From Bacillus sp. Y1 (lineage in GTDB: Bacteria; Bacillota; Bacilli; Bacillales; Cytobacillaceae): a DNA stretch of 64,000 bases. Below, one piece after another: positions 8,049 to 17,139 of this stretch (positions are counted from its first letter, which is position 1; each line of letters opens with the position of its first letter). Location: positions 3,672,501-3,736,500 of the forward strand of contig NZ_CP030028.1 of NCBI RefSeq assembly GCF_003586445.1, given 5' to 3'. Position numbers and translations under genes: made by a program. The notes under the pieces are model-generated. The model had not been told where the DNA came from and made no database searches. It saw only the letters and a list, made by a program, of their open reading frames with translations.

Positions 8049-8810
8049 TTATACTTGATCGCTTCCAAAGAAGTTTTTAAATGCTTGGAACGTAGTATCT
8101 CTATTTAATGCAGCAATAGATGTTGTTAAAGGAATGCCCTTTGGACAAGACTGGACACAGTTTTGTGAATTTCCACAATTCGCGAGTCCACCATCACCCA
8201 TTATTGCATCCAAACGCTCTGCTTTATTCATCTCACCCGTAGGATGAGCATTAAATAATCGAACTTGAGAAAGAGGAGCAGGACCGATGAAGTTTGACTT
8301 ACTGTTTACATTCGGACAAGCCTCTAAGCAAACACCACATGTCATACATTTGGATAACTCATATGCCCATTGACGTTTTCTTTCTGGCATACGCGGACCA
8401 GGTCCAAGATCATAAGTGCCATCAATCGGAATCCAAGCTTTCACTTTCTTTAAAGAGTCAAACATACGACTGCGGTCAACCTGAAGATCACGAACAACAG
8501 GGAAAGTTCTCATTGGCTCTAAACGAATCGGTTGTTCTAACTGATCGATTAGTGCTGTACAAGATTGTCTAGGCTTTCCATTAATCACCATTGAACAAGC
8601 ACCACAAACTTCCTCTAAACAGTTCATATCCCAAGTGATTGGAGTAGTATGTTTCCCTTGCTTATTCACTGGGTTTCTACGAATTTCCATTAAAGCAGAA
8701 ATTACATTCATATTTGGACGATAGTCTAACTCGAATTCTTCTTCGTAAGGGGCCGTGTCAGGACTATCCTGTCTTGTAATTTTAAAAACGACTGTTCTTT
8801 TTTCAGACAT
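8049..8810 (-). CDS. sdhB: Succinate dehydrogenase iron-sulfur subunit
   Basis: Carries electrons from the SdhA flavin to the quinone site via three Fe-S clusters, on the cytoplasmic side of the membrane. The N-terminal 2Fe-2S ligands are Cys64, 69, 72 and 84 (CLEEVCGACS...SC). The C-terminal domain has KCMTCGVCLEACP and NSQNCVQSCPKG for the 4Fe-4S and 3Fe-4S centres. It is 253 residues, normal for the Bacillus enzyme, and begins 2 bases after sdhA, the last gene of the operon. Confidence 0.97.
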   Translation of the reverse strand: MSEKRTVVFKITRQDSPDTAPYEEEFELDYRPNMNVISALMEIRRNPVNKQGKHTTPITWDMNCLEEVCGACSMVINGKPRQSCTALIDQLEQPIRLEPMRTFPVVRDLQVDRSRMFDSLKKVKAWIPIDGTYDLGPGPRMPERKRQWAYELSKCMTCGVCLEACPNVNSKSNFIGPAPLSQVRLFNAHPTGEMNKAERLDAIMGDGGLANCGNSQNCVQSCPKGIPLTTSIAALNRDTTFQAFKNFFGSDQV

Positions 8811-8812
8811 GT

Positions 8813-10573
8813 TTAGTTATCCCCTTTCTTCTTAGAGTAGTCTCTCTTTCGTGGAGCTATTAACCCTGTGTCAACCTCTTCATAATGGAAGTGTGGTGCT
8901 GATTTCGCATCCACAAATCGAGCCATGGTTGTCTTTAAAAACTCCTCATCGTTACGCTCTGGGAATTCCGGTTTATAGTGGGCACCGCGGCTTTCGTTAC
9001 GGTTGTATGCACCAATTGTAATGACCCTTGCAAGCTGAAGCATATTTTGAAGCTGACGAGTAAAAATAGCACCTTGGTTGCTCCACTTAGCTGTATCGTT
9101 AATATTAATTTTTTCATAACGCTCTAGTAGCTCTACGATTTTTTCGTCTGTTTTTAATAGTTTATCGTTGTGGCGAACAACTGTTACATTGTCTGTCATC
9201 CACTCACCAAGCTCTTTATGAAGAACATAAGCATTTTCATTACCATCTAATGTCATGATCTTATTCCACTTTTGTTCTTCTTCTTTTACATAACGATCAA
9301 AGACAGAAGAAGAAATAGAATCAACGTTCTTGCTTAACCCGCTAATATAATCTAACGCCTTCGGACCAGCTACCATTCCTCCATAAATAGCTGATAATAA
9401 GGAGTTCGCACCGAGGCGATTTGCTCCATGCTGAGAATAATCACACTCTCCAGCAGCAAATAACCCAGGAATATTTGTCATTTGATCATAATCTACCCAA
9501 AGACCACCCATTGAATAGTGGACAGCAGGGAAAATCTTCATAGGAACTTTTCGTGGGTCGTCACCCATAAATTTTTCATAGATTTCGATAATACCACCGA
9601 GCTTAATGTCCAGTTCCTTTGGATCTTTATGAGAAAGATCCAGATAAACCATGTTTTCTCCATTAATACCAAGCTTCAAGTCAACACAGACGTGAAAGAT
9701 TTCACGAGTGGCAATATCACGTGGGACAAGATTTCCGTAAGCTGGATACTTCTCTTCCAAGAAATACCATGGCTTTCCATCCTTGTACGTCCAAACTCGT
9801 CCACCTTCCCCACGAGCGGATTCACTCATAAGTCTCAATTTATCGTCTCCAGGAATCGCAGTTGGATGAATTTGAATAAACTCTCCATTCGCATAATACA
9901 CACCTTGTTGGTATGCAATGGACGCTGCTGAGCCCGTGTTAATTACTGAGTTTGTTGACTTACCAAAGATAATCCCAGGACCACCCGTAGCCAAAATTAC
10001 AGCGTCTGCTGCAAATGACTTAATTTCCATTGATGTGAGATTCTGAGCAACAATCCCTCGGCAAACCCCTTCATCATCAATAACAGACCCGAGAAATTCC
10101 CATCCTTCATATTTAGTAACTAAACCAGCTACTTCGTGGCGACGTACTTGCTCATCTAGTGCATATAAAAGTTGTTGCCCTGTTGTCGCACCAGCAAAAG
10201 CGGTACGGTGATGCTGTGTTCCACCAAAACGACGGAAGTCCAAAAGCCCTTCAGGTGTACGGTTGAACATAACGCCCATACGATCAAGCAAATGGATAAT
10301 TCCTGGTGCAGCTTCTGTCATCGCTTTAACTGGTGGTTGGTTCGCTAAAAAGTCACCGCCGTATACTGTATCATCAAAGTGCTCCCATGGAGAGTCACCT
10401 TCACCTTTTGTATTTACCGCTCCATTAATACCACCTTGGGCACAAACAGAGTGCGAACGTTTTACTGGAACTAATGAAAATAATTCGACCGGACTTCCTG
10501 CTTCCGCAACTTTAATTGTTGCCATTAAGCCAGCTAGACCGCCGCCGACTACGATCACCTTTCCTTTACCCAT
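8813..10573 (-). CDS. sdhA: Succinate dehydrogenase flavoprotein subunit
   Basis: Oxidises succinate to fumarate with covalently bound FAD. The 586 residues start with the dinucleotide fold VVGGGLAGLMA (8-18). The flavinylation motif is SHSVCAQGGINGAV (His near 41). The active-site region HPTAIPGDDKLRLMSESARGEGGR has the catalytic arginine, and AAGECDYSQHGANRLGANSL closes the FAD site. It lies between sdhC and sdhB. Minus-strand order C-A-B is that of B. subtilis. Confidence 0.98.
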   Translation of the reverse strand: MGKGKVIVVGGGLAGLMATIKVAEAGSPVELFSLVPVKRSHSVCAQGGINGAVNTKGEGDSPWEHFDDTVYGGDFLANQPPVKAMTEAAPGIIHLLDRMGVMFNRTPEGLLDFRRFGGTQHHRTAFAGATTGQQLLYALDEQVRRHEVAGLVTKYEGWEFLGSVIDDEGVCRGIVAQNLTSMEIKSFAADAVILATGGPGIIFGKSTNSVINTGSAASIAYQQGVYYANGEFIQIHPTAIPGDDKLRLMSESARGEGGRVWTYKDGKPWYFLEEKYPAYGNLVPRDIATREIFHVCVDLKLGINGENMVYLDLSHKDPKELDIKLGGIIEIYEKFMGDDPRKVPMKIFPAVHYSMGGLWVDYDQMTNIPGLFAAGECDYSQHGANRLGANSLLSAIYGGMVAGPKALDYISGLSKNVDSISSSVFDRYVKEEEQKWNKIMTLDGNENAYVLHKELGEWMTDNVTVVRHNDKLLKTDEKIVELLERYEKININDTAKWSNQGAIFTRQLQNMLQLARVITIGAYNRNESRGAHYKPEFPERNDEEFLKTTMARFVDAKSAPHFHYEEVDTGLIAPRKRDYSKKKGDN

Positions 10574-10642
10574 CGTGAGTCACTCCCTAACTAATATCAA
10601 AGTATATCCCGTTCGTTTCTATAAAAATTAGAACCTATTAAA

Positions 10643-11251
10643 TTAAATGAATGCAATAATAGCGCGCACACCAACTATGGATAGGGCGATAAAAACTCCT
10701 AATGTAACATAAGTAGAAATAAGTTGAGAACGTGGTGTAACTGTAATTCCCCAACTTACAAAGAAAGACCATAGTCCATTTGCAAAGTGGAAGGTGGTTG
10801 AAATCACACCGATGATATAGAACCAGAGCATAAATGGATTCGAAAGAATGCTTTCCATCATATTGAAGTTAACCTCTGCACCGAATGCTGCTGCAATTCT
10901 TGTTTCCCACACATGCCATGTTACGAATACTAGTGTTACTACTCCGGATATACGCTGAAGCATGAACATCCAATTGCGGAAAAAACCATAATTACTCGTA
11001 TTATTTTTTGCTGTAAACGCAATATAAAGCCCGTAAATTGCGTGGAATAATAAAGGTAAAAAAATCACGAACGTTTCTAATACATATCGAAACGGCAAAC
11101 TCTCCATAAAATGAGACGCTTTGTTAAATGATTCTTCCCCCCCAGTTGCAAAATGATTGACTACAAGGTGCTGCACAAGAAATAGACCAACTGGAATGAC
11201 TCCAAGCAGCGAGTGTAATCTTCGATAAAAAAACTCTCGGTTTCCTGCCAT
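10643..11251 (-). CDS. sdhC: Succinate dehydrogenase cytochrome b558 subunit
   Basis: The membrane anchor that holds two b hemes and reduces menaquinone. It has 202 residues with five hydrophobic spans (about 14-33, 56-79, 94-116, 138-160, 178-200). His28, His70, His113 and His155, at the same numbers as the B. subtilis axial heme ligands, are all present. It is the first gene of sdhCAB. The leader holds a short inverted repeat (11275-11303, arms AAACGGA/TCCGTTT) before the ribosome site. Confidence 0.96.
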   Translation of the reverse strand: MAGNREFFYRRLHSLLGVIPVGLFLVQHLVVNHFATGGEESFNKASHFMESLPFRYVLETFVIFLPLLFHAIYGLYIAFTAKNNTSNYGFFRNWMFMLQRISGVVTLVFVTWHVWETRIAAAFGAEVNFNMMESILSNPFMLWFYIIGVISTTFHFANGLWSFFVSWGITVTPRSQLISTYVTLGVFIALSIVGVRAIIAFI

Positions 11252-11324
11252 GAACTTTACCCCCCTTAAAAATTAAACGGAATGACTAAAATAATATCCG
11301 TTTTTTTTTACAATAATTTTTACA

Positions 11325-11353
11325 ATTATGTGACATGTTCATTTTACTCCCAA
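11325..11353 (-). promoter_or_regulatory. Possible SigA promoter of sdhCAB
   Basis: Minus strand TTGGGA (11348-11353), a 17-base spacer and CATAAT (11325-11330), about 75 bases before sdhC. The -35 is weak. The divergent interval 11252-11580 also holds a plus-strand TATAAT near 11550 for yslB. It is very AT-rich, and I see no gene in it. Confidence 0.4.
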
Positions 11354-11580
11354 CATGAAAGAGCGTCAAGAAAACGGATACATAAAATGCTCTATATATA
11401 CAAAATATTTTTAATATATTGATATCGCTATTAACACTTATGTATAAACATTTTATAGCACTTCCTTTTATACTGATATAACAATTAATGTAAAAATTTT
11501 TTAAATCAGTTTTTTTTGTTTTCATGCGTATTTCCCCGGAAAATGTATATAATAGAATAATAGAAAGTGGGGGACATGTT

Positions 11581-12033
11581 TTGAGTGAATTGAAATTAGA
11601 ACAACCTATTTCGGCCACAGATCCTGCACTTGTTCCAGCCTTTGGATATGAATTACTAAGAGAAGTGCTTCTTCCAGACATTCTTGGAAGAGAAACAGCT
11701 TCTATTTTATACTGGGCAGGTAAGGCTTTAGCCAGAAAGTACCCTTTGCAGTCGGTCGAAGAAATTATTACTTTTTTCCAACAGGCAGGTTGGGGCACAC
11801 TACAAATTAAATCTGAAAAAAAGAATGAGCTTGAGTTTGAATTATCGAGTGACTTAATCAAAAATCGCTTTAAAGAGTTTCCAGAATGTCACTTCCAATT
11901 GGAAGCAGGATTCTTGGCTCAACAAATGGAAGAACAACAACAGGTAATTACTGAAACGTATGAACACCCGAAGAAAAAGCTCGCTACGGTTTCCTTCACT
12001 GTACGTTGGGATAGAAAAGATTCTATTGAATAG
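11581..12033 (+). CDS. yslB: DUF2507 family protein YslB
   Basis: A 150-residue cytoplasmic protein of unknown function, related to B. subtilis YslB (DUF2507, thought to resemble the V4R/4-vinyl reductase fold). Visible landmarks: YELLREVLLPDILG (about 25-38), ILYWAGKALARK and a C-terminal half rich in charged residues. TTG at 11581 is chosen because GTGGGGGA precedes it by about 6 bases. The frame extends to 11524 but without a ribosome site. It diverges from sdhC and converges on lysC. Confidence 0.85.
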   Translation: MSELKLEQPISATDPALVPAFGYELLREVLLPDILGRETASILYWAGKALARKYPLQSVEEIITFFQQAGWGTLQIKSEKKNELEFELSSDLIKNRFKEFPECHFQLEAGFLAQQMEEQQQVITETYEHPKKKLATVSFTVRWDRKDSIE

Positions 12034-12038
12034 TACGT

Positions 12039-12071
12039 AAAAAGCTTTCATATTTTTTATGAAAGCTTTTT
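12039..12071. terminator. Bidirectional terminator between yslB and lysC
   Basis: AAAAAGCTTTCAT / ATGAAAGCTTTTT, 13-base arms around a T-rich loop. A/T runs on both sides let it serve yslB on the plus strand and lysC on the minus strand. Confidence 0.8.
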
Positions 12072-12102
12072 AGTTTTATCTTTTTTTCTTCAAGTCATTG
12101 TT

Positions 12103-12597
12103 TTATGCCTTAACAGATTTTCCGGACAACTCAAATGCTTCGTGAAGCGCTTCAACTGCTTTCAGCATTTGTGCTTCCTCTATTACTGTAGAAACCTTAA
12201 TTTCAGAGGTACTTACCATCTTTACCTGAATCCCCCCTACGGCTAGCACTTCAAACATTTCTGCTGCAACCCCAGGATTAGAAATCATCCCTGAACCTAC
12301 AATCGACACTTTTGCAAGGTTTGGCTCTGCTTCTATACTTTCATATTTCAAGGAATCTTTATTAGCCTGAAGAACAGCCATGGTTTCTTCCAAATCTGTG
12401 CTTTTAATTGAAAAAGATAAATTTGTCGTTGATTCATTCGTCATACTTTGAATAATAATATCAACGTTTAAATGATTTTTTGCTAAGATGGTGAAAATCG
12501 TTGACAGATTCGTCAATCCATTTGGAAGGCCTAAAACACTCACTCTCGTAATTTCATCTTCAAAGGCAACACCTCGTACAACTAAACTTTGTTCCAT
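12103..12597 (-). CDS. lysC: Aspartokinase II beta subunit (in-frame internal start)
   Basis: Met246 of LysC (sequence MEQSLVVRG) has its own strong ribosome site, GAGGAGGAAG, with about 8 bases of spacing. Translation from it gives a 164-residue protein made only of the two ACT domains. B. subtilis LysC is known to make an alpha2-beta2 enzyme this way, with nearly identical lengths (408 and 163 residues). The conserved ribosome site inside the gene is direct sequence support. Confidence 0.8.
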   Translation of the reverse strand: MEQSLVVRGVAFEDEITRVSVLGLPNGLTNLSTIFTILAKNHLNVDIIIQSMTNESTTNLSFSIKSTDLEETMAVLQANKDSLKYESIEAEPNLAKVSIVGSGMISNPGVAAEMFEVLAVGGIQVKMVSTSEIKVSTVIEEAQMLKAVEALHEAFELSGKSVKA

Positions 12598-13332
12598 TGA
12601 TACTTCCTCCTCGATTATCGTTCCATTTTCTCGCTCCATACTTGACCGTACTTCAAGTGGGACTGCATAATTTTTTGCATATTCAACGGCCCTTGGATGC
12701 AACACTCCCGCACCTAAGTTAGCTAACTCTAACATTTCATCGTAAGAAACAGACTTAAGCTTTCTTGCCTCTTTCACATAACGTGGATCTGTTGTAAATA
12801 CACCTGTTACATCGGTATAAATATCACATTTATCAGCTTTCAATGCGGCCGCTAATGCCACTGCTGTTGTATCAGACCCACCTCTACCAAGAGTTGACAC
12901 CGCTCCATCAATGGCAATTCCTTGAAAGCCGGCTACGACAACTATTTTCCCTTTATGTAGCTCTGTTTGGATTTTAGTTGTATTAATGTGTAAAATCCTA
13001 GCATTTCCATGAACTGCCTCCGTTTCAATTCCTGCTTGCCAACCAGTAAAGGATATTGCTTCATAGCCTTTTTCTATTAACACCATCGACAATAATGCGA
13101 TGGTCACTTGCTCACCTGTCGTAAGAAGCATATCCATTTCACGTTTATTTGGACGGCTTGAGATTTGATTTGCTAGTCCCACTAATTCGTCAGTTGTTTT
13201 CCCCATTGCAGACACAACGACCACTACGTCGTTCCCTCGCATCTTTTCTTCAATTACTCGATCGGCCACATGCTTAATACGATCTACATTTCCTACCGAT
13301 GTACCACCAAACTTTTGGACAACCAATCCCAT
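12103..13332 (-). CDS. lysC: Aspartokinase II (lysine-sensitive), alpha subunit
   Basis: Phosphorylates aspartate, the first step to lysine, threonine, methionine and diaminopimelate. The 409 residues contain the kinase signature VVQKFGGTSVGN (4-15), a catalytic domain to about 240, and two ACT domains (about 265-330 and 340-400) that bind effector. The lysine riboswitch upstream identifies it as the lysine-controlled isozyme. An internal start at codon 246 gives a separate beta subunit (separate entry). The ATG is preceded by GTAGGGG. Confidence 0.96.
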   Translation of the reverse strand: MGLVVQKFGGTSVGNVDRIKHVADRVIEEKMRGNDVVVVVSAMGKTTDELVGLANQISSRPNKREMDMLLTTGEQVTIALLSMVLIEKGYEAISFTGWQAGIETEAVHGNARILHINTTKIQTELHKGKIVVVAGFQGIAIDGAVSTLGRGGSDTTAVALAAALKADKCDIYTDVTGVFTTDPRYVKEARKLKSVSYDEMLELANLGAGVLHPRAVEYAKNYAVPLEVRSSMERENGTIIEEEVSMEQSLVVRGVAFEDEITRVSVLGLPNGLTNLSTIFTILAKNHLNVDIIIQSMTNESTTNLSFSIKSTDLEETMAVLQANKDSLKYESIEAEPNLAKVSIVGSGMISNPGVAAEMFEVLAVGGIQVKMVSTSEIKVSTVIEEAQMLKAVEALHEAFELSGKSVKA

Positions 13333-13383
13333 ATTTACCCCTACTTTCTTTTCATCTCTTTCATGGGCTTTTTTTGAAAATAC

Positions 13384-13412
13384 AAAAAAGCCATGAGAGA
13401 TATCTCATGGCT
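13384..13412 (-). terminator. L-box attenuator terminator of lysC
   Basis: AGCCATGAGA/TCTCATGGCT arms with a short loop and a TTTTTT run on the minus strand, between the lysine aptamer and the lysC start. It is the switchable terminator of the riboswitch. Confidence 0.85.
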
Positions 13413-13439
13413 GCGTGAATGAACGTACATAAATACGGA

Positions 13440-13632
13440 CTTATACACAGTGAGATAGCTCTCCAAGACATACAGTCTTGACAATCCAGTATTTATTCAA
13501 TACAGGACCAGCAGATATGGCAATTCAGAGACCTATCCACTTCGGCGAACATCCCCTTTCACAGCTTCTCATTGAATCTCAGCATTCTCAAAGCTGGTAC
13601 TATTGGTGCTCGCACCTCTACCTTCACTTAAC
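13440..13632 (-). ncRNA. Lysine riboswitch (L-box) aptamer
   Basis: The lysC leader shows the L-box signature on the minus strand: AGAGGTGCGAGC near the 5' side, AAGGGGATGTTCGCCGAAG in the middle, and GCTGGT..ACTGGATTGTC toward the 3' side. The flanking segments AGTGAAGGTAG and CTATCTCACT can pair as helix P1. Lysine binding should favour the downstream terminator and lower lysC expression. The 360 bases between lysC and uvrC are fully accounted for by promoter, aptamer and terminator. Confidence 0.93.
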
Positions 13633-13661
13633 AATTAAGTGATTAATATAAAATTTTCCTA

Positions 13662-13690
13662 ATTATAGCACAGCCTTCTGGTGTCTACAA
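13662..13690 (-). promoter_or_regulatory. Extended -10 promoter of lysC
   Basis: TATAAT (13662-13667) preceded by TGC (an extended -10) and a weak TTGTAG -35 (13685-13690) at 17 bases. The -35 touches the uvrC stop codon region. Confidence 0.6.
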
Positions 13691-13692
13691 TG

Positions 13693-15465
13693 CTATTCTT
13701 GTAATTTTTTCATTAACAGATCTACTGTGTTTTGTGGAAGTCCAATAGATAAAAAGTCCTCTTTGTTTGCTTCCTTCATTTTTTTTACCGACCCAAAGGC
13801 TTTTAATAATTGTTTCTTCCTTTTCTCACCGATTCCCGGAACATCATCCAAAATCGACTGAAACACGTTTTTTCCTCGAAGTTGCCTGTGAAACGTGATA
13901 GCAAATCGATGTACTTCGTCTTGAATTCTTTGGAGCAAATAAAATTCCTGGCTATTCCGTTCAAGCGGAACGACCGCTAATGGCTTCCCATACAATAGCT
14001 GTGAGGTTCTATGTTTATCATCTTTCACGAGTCCAGTTATCGGAATGTCTAGACCAAGTTCATTTTCCAAAATATCTCTTACCGCTTCTACATGACCCTT
14101 TCCACCGTCTATCATAATCAGATCTGGAAGTGGAAGATTTTCTTTAAGCACACGAGAATATCGTCTCCTTGTTACTTCCCTCATCGATTCATAATCATCA
14201 GGACCCTTAACAGACTTAATCTTGTATTTTCGATACTCTCTTTTTGCTGCCTTTCCATCAATAAATACAACCATTGCCGAAACTGGATCTGTTCCTTGGA
14301 TATTTGAATTATCAAATGCTTCAATTCGATGTGGGGTGTAGATGCCCAGCTGCTCTCCTAGTTGCTCGACTGCTTTAATCGTTCTCTCTTCATCTCTCTC
14401 CACGAGTGAGAATTTTTCTTTAAGAGCAATGCTTGCATTTTTTGTAGCTAACTCTACTAGGTCCTTTTTCTGTCCACGTTTTGGCTGCAAAACCTTTGTT
14501 TGTAGAAGTTGTTCCGCTAATTCTAGGTCTACTTCATCACGTAACAAAATCTCTTTTGGTTTAAAATGACTGGATTGATCGTAAAATTGACCTAAGAACG
14601 TTAAAAATTCTTCTTCCGCTTCTCCGTAAATAGGGAACATGGAGATGTCTCTCTCAATGAGCTTGCCTTGGCGAACAAAAAATACTTGAACACACATCCA
14701 CCCTTTATCAACCGAATAGCCGAACACATCTCGGTCAGTAAAATCAGTCGTTGTCATTTTTTGTTTTTCCATCGTTGCTTCTATATGGGCGATTTTATCA
14801 CGGAAATCCTTTGCTCTTTCGAAATCAAGCTCTTCTGCAGCAGCTTGCATCTTTTGTGTAAGGTCTTTTTTAATGTCCTTGTAACCACCATTTAAAAACT
14901 TTGTAATTTCTTCTACAAGTTCTTTGTAGGTCGATTCTTTTACTTCCTTCACACAAGGAGCCAGACATTGGCCAAGATGATAATATAAGCATACTCTATC
15001 AGGCAATGTTGAGCATTTTCTTAAAGGATAAATTCGATCCAAAAGCTTTTTGGTTTCGTTGGCAGCAGACACATTCGGGTATGGACCAAAATATTTCCCT
15101 TTGTCCTTTTTCACCTTACGGGTTGTAATCAGGCGTGGATGCCTTTCTGCAGTTAACTTAATAAAAGGATACGTTTTATCGTCCTTTAACATCACATTGT
15201 ACTTAGGATCATGTTTCTTTATTAAATTTAACTCTAGAATTAGTGCTTCAATATTGGATGATGTAACGATATATTCGAAATCCTCTATTTCAGAAACAAG
15301 CCTTTGCGTTTTTCCATCGTGAGACCCAGTAAAGTACGACCTGACACGATTTTTTAATACTTTCGCTTTACCAACATATATAATTGTCCCTTGCCGATCC
15401 TTCATCAAATAACATCCAGGTTGATCAGGTAATAAGGCAAGTTTATTTTTTATCATCTCATTCAA
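13693..15465 (-). CDS. uvrC: Excinuclease ABC subunit C
   Basis: Makes the dual incisions in nucleotide excision repair, working with UvrAB. It has 590 residues from TTG at 15465, chosen because GGAGG lies 8 bases upstream and the N-terminus then reads (M)[18 protein letters not shown], as in B. subtilis. Domains: GIY-YIG nuclease 12-90, a cysteine cluster near 150-175 ([21 protein letters not shown]), UvrB-binding UVR motif about 200-235, RNase H-like second nuclease about 380-530 ([17 protein letters not shown]), and C-terminal helix-hairpin-helix ([13 protein letters not shown]). Confidence 0.97.
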   Translation of the reverse strand: MNEMIKNKLALLPDQPGCYLMKDRQGTIIYVGKAKVLKNRVRSYFTGSHDGKTQRLVSEIEDFEYIVTSSNIEALILELNLIKKHDPKYNVMLKDDKTYPFIKLTAERHPRLITTRKVKKDKGKYFGPYPNVSAANETKKLLDRIYPLRKCSTLPDRVCLYYHLGQCLAPCVKEVKESTYKELVEEITKFLNGGYKDIKKDLTQKMQAAAEELDFERAKDFRDKIAHIEATMEKQKMTTTDFTDRDVFGYSVDKGWMCVQVFFVRQGKLIERDISMFPIYGEAEEEFLTFLGQFYDQSSHFKPKEILLRDEVDLELAEQLLQTKVLQPKRGQKKDLVELATKNASIALKEKFSLVERDEERTIKAVEQLGEQLGIYTPHRIEAFDNSNIQGTDPVSAMVVFIDGKAAKREYRKYKIKSVKGPDDYESMREVTRRRYSRVLKENLPLPDLIMIDGGKGHVEAVRDILENELGLDIPITGLVKDDKHRTSQLLYGKPLAVVPLERNSQEFYLLQRIQDEVHRFAITFHRQLRGKNVFQSILDDVPGIGEKRKKQLLKAFGSVKKMKEANKEDFLSIGLPQNTVDLLMKKLQE

Positions 15466-15548
15466 AAGGTACACCTCCAACTACAAAACACTCTGATTGT
15501 ATTATAAAGTTTTTTTGAGGGGATATATAGTAGGAGCCAACTGGAAAA

Positions 15549-15574
15549 GAAAAAACCACTCGGGATGAGTGGTT
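15549..15574 (-). terminator. Terminator of trxA
   Basis: Arms AACCACTC/GAGTGGTT with a 5-base loop and T-rich tail on the minus strand, 8 bases past the trxA stop codon. Confidence 0.75.
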
Positions 15575-15582
15575 TACGCATT

Positions 15583-15897
15583 TTATAGATGAGAGTTTAA
15601 GCGCTCTTCTAAAGCTTCTTTCGGTTGGAAACCTACAACTTTATCAATTACTTCTCCATCTTTCATGATAAGAAGTGTTGGAATGCTCATAACTCCAAAC
15701 TTTGCTGCAGTTTCTTGGTTTTCGTCAACATCGATTTTAACGATTTTGACTTTGTCTCCCATTTCTGAATCAAGCTCTTGAAGAACTGGAGCAATCATCT
15801 TACATGGACCGCACCATGGAGCCCAAAAATCTGCAAGCACTAGGCCTGTACCAGTTTCTGTTGAAAAGTTTTGATCTGTAGCATTTGAAATAGCCAT
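15583..15897 (-). CDS. trxA: Thioredoxin
   Basis: A 104-residue dithiol reductant for ribonucleotide reductase and other cytosolic targets. The active site WCGPC has Cys29 and Cys32, and the cis-Pro segment is MSIPTL. I start at ATG 15897 (AAGGAGG seven bases upstream) rather than the ATG two codons earlier, which is only one base from the ribosome site. The length then equals that of the B. subtilis protein. Monocistronic; an extended -10 (TGATATACT) lies about 85 bases upstream. Confidence 0.97.
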   Translation of the reverse strand: MAISNATDQNFSTETGTGLVLADFWAPWCGPCKMIAPVLQELDSEMGDKVKIVKIDVDENQETAAKFGVMSIPTLLIMKDGEVIDKVVGFQPKEALEERLNSHL

Positions 15898-16071
15898 TTT
15901 CATGCCTCCTTAAGTATTGCTTCCGAGAAATAAGTCTCGATTGCTTTTAGTAGTAAAATACTAACGTCAGTATATCACCGTTTTTCAGTCGATGCTAATA
16001 ATATGTCTCGCTATTGTTTTCTTATGTAATTTGCCCTTTTTATGAAACGATATTCTTTCGTTAAAACAGCA

Positions 16072-16108
16072 TAAAAAAGGAAAGAGCGGCTCTTTTAAAC
16101 CGCTCTTT
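16072..16108 (-). terminator. Terminator of the fadR-fadB-etfBA operon
   Basis: AAAGAGCGG/CCGCTCTTT arms followed by CCTTTTTTATG on the minus strand, 5 bases after the etfA stop codon. Confidence 0.8.
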
Positions 16109-16113
16109 GCCCG

Positions 16114-17091
16114 TTACGCATTGATTTTTATTTTTTTAAATTCATCTGTTAATAGTGGAATTACTTCAAACAAATCTCCGACAATTCCATAGTCAGCCAC
16201 TTTAAAAATATTTGCTTCTGGGTCTTTATTTATAGCCACAATGACCTTTGAGTTAGACATTCCAGCTAAATGCTGAATAGCTCCAGAAATTCCACAAGCG
16301 ATATAAAGGTCCGGTGTCACAACTTTTCCTGTTTGACCAATTTGTAAGGAATAATCACAGTACTCCGCATCACATGCACCCCTTGAAGCTCCTACTGCTC
16401 CTCCAAGTACGGTAGCCAGTTCTTTTAAAGGCTCAAAGCCTTCTTCGCTCTTTACACCACGTCCACCGGCTATCACAACTTTTGCTTCAGATAGGTCTAC
16501 ACCCTCACTAGCTTTTCGCACAACCTCTTTAATAATTGTACGTAGATCTTTTATGTCGACAGTTAAAGAATTGACTTCCCCTGAAAGTGATTCATCCTTT
16601 TGAAGTGCAGGAATGTTATTCGGTCGGATTGTCGCAAAAATAATTCCATCCGTCACTATTTTCTTTTCAAAAGCTTTACCAGAGTAGATTGGTCTAGTAA
16701 ATACAACATTTCCACCAGCTACTTCAATCGCTGTAGCATCGGAGATTAATCCAGAATTCAGTTTCCCGGCAATTCTTGGAGAAAGATCCTTCCCTAGTGC
16801 CGTGTGTCCAAACACAAGTCCCTCTGGCTTTTCTTCTTCAATCACAGCCAATAATGCTTGCGAATAACCATCAGATGTATATTGAGCAAGCTCAGCATGT
16901 TCAACCACAACCACACGGCTAGCTCCATGCTGTATTAACTCCTGTCCTAAAGCGCTTACACTTTCGCCAACTAAAACACCAACCACTTCTCCACCTTCAG
17001 CAATTGTCTTCCCCGCTGACAATGCTTCAAAAGACACATTACGTAATGCTCCGTCTCTAACTTCCCCTAAAACTAACACTTTTCTAGCCAT
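16114..17091 (-). CDS. etfA: Electron transfer flavoprotein alpha subunit
   Basis: With EtfB it accepts electrons from acyl-CoA dehydrogenases and passes them to the quinone pool. The 325 residues begin MARKVLVLGEVRDG; the C-terminal FAD domain contains GGRGVKSEEGFEPL, GAVGASRGACD and QIGQTGKVVTPDLYIACGISGA, which is the family signature. ATG 17091 is chosen over an upstream in-frame TTG because GGAGGGG is 6 bases away. It is the last gene of the fatty-acid operon. Confidence 0.95.
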   Translation of the reverse strand: MARKVLVLGEVRDGALRNVSFEALSAGKTIAEGGEVVGVLVGESVSALGQELIQHGASRVVVVEHAELAQYTSDGYSQALLAVIEEEKPEGLVFGHTALGKDLSPRIAGKLNSGLISDATAIEVAGGNVVFTRPIYSGKAFEKKIVTDGIIFATIRPNNIPALQKDESLSGEVNSLTVDIKDLRTIIKEVVRKASEGVDLSEAKVVIAGGRGVKSEEGFEPLKELATVLGGAVGASRGACDAEYCDYSLQIGQTGKVVTPDLYIACGISGAIQHLAGMSNSKVIVAINKDPEANIFKVADYGIVGDLFEVIPLLTDEFKKIKINA

Positions 17092-17139
17092 CAAGTTCCC
17101 CTCCTGCAAAATTTAATTCCGCTCGTATGAAAAGAATAA

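Noticed and set aside
11275..11303. Terminator-like inverted repeat (AAACGGA/TCCGTTT) before sdhC
   Set aside because: The stem is only 7 bases with a 15-base loop, and the T-run is on the plus strand. I do not call it a terminator, though it might affect the sdhC leader.
11286..11861. A 191-codon minus-strand reading frame overlapping yslB and its upstream region
   Set aside because: It is antisense to yslB, has no ribosome site, and its composition (poly-Ser, Ile/Lys-rich) is unlike a real protein. It also spans the divergent sdhC/yslB promoter region.
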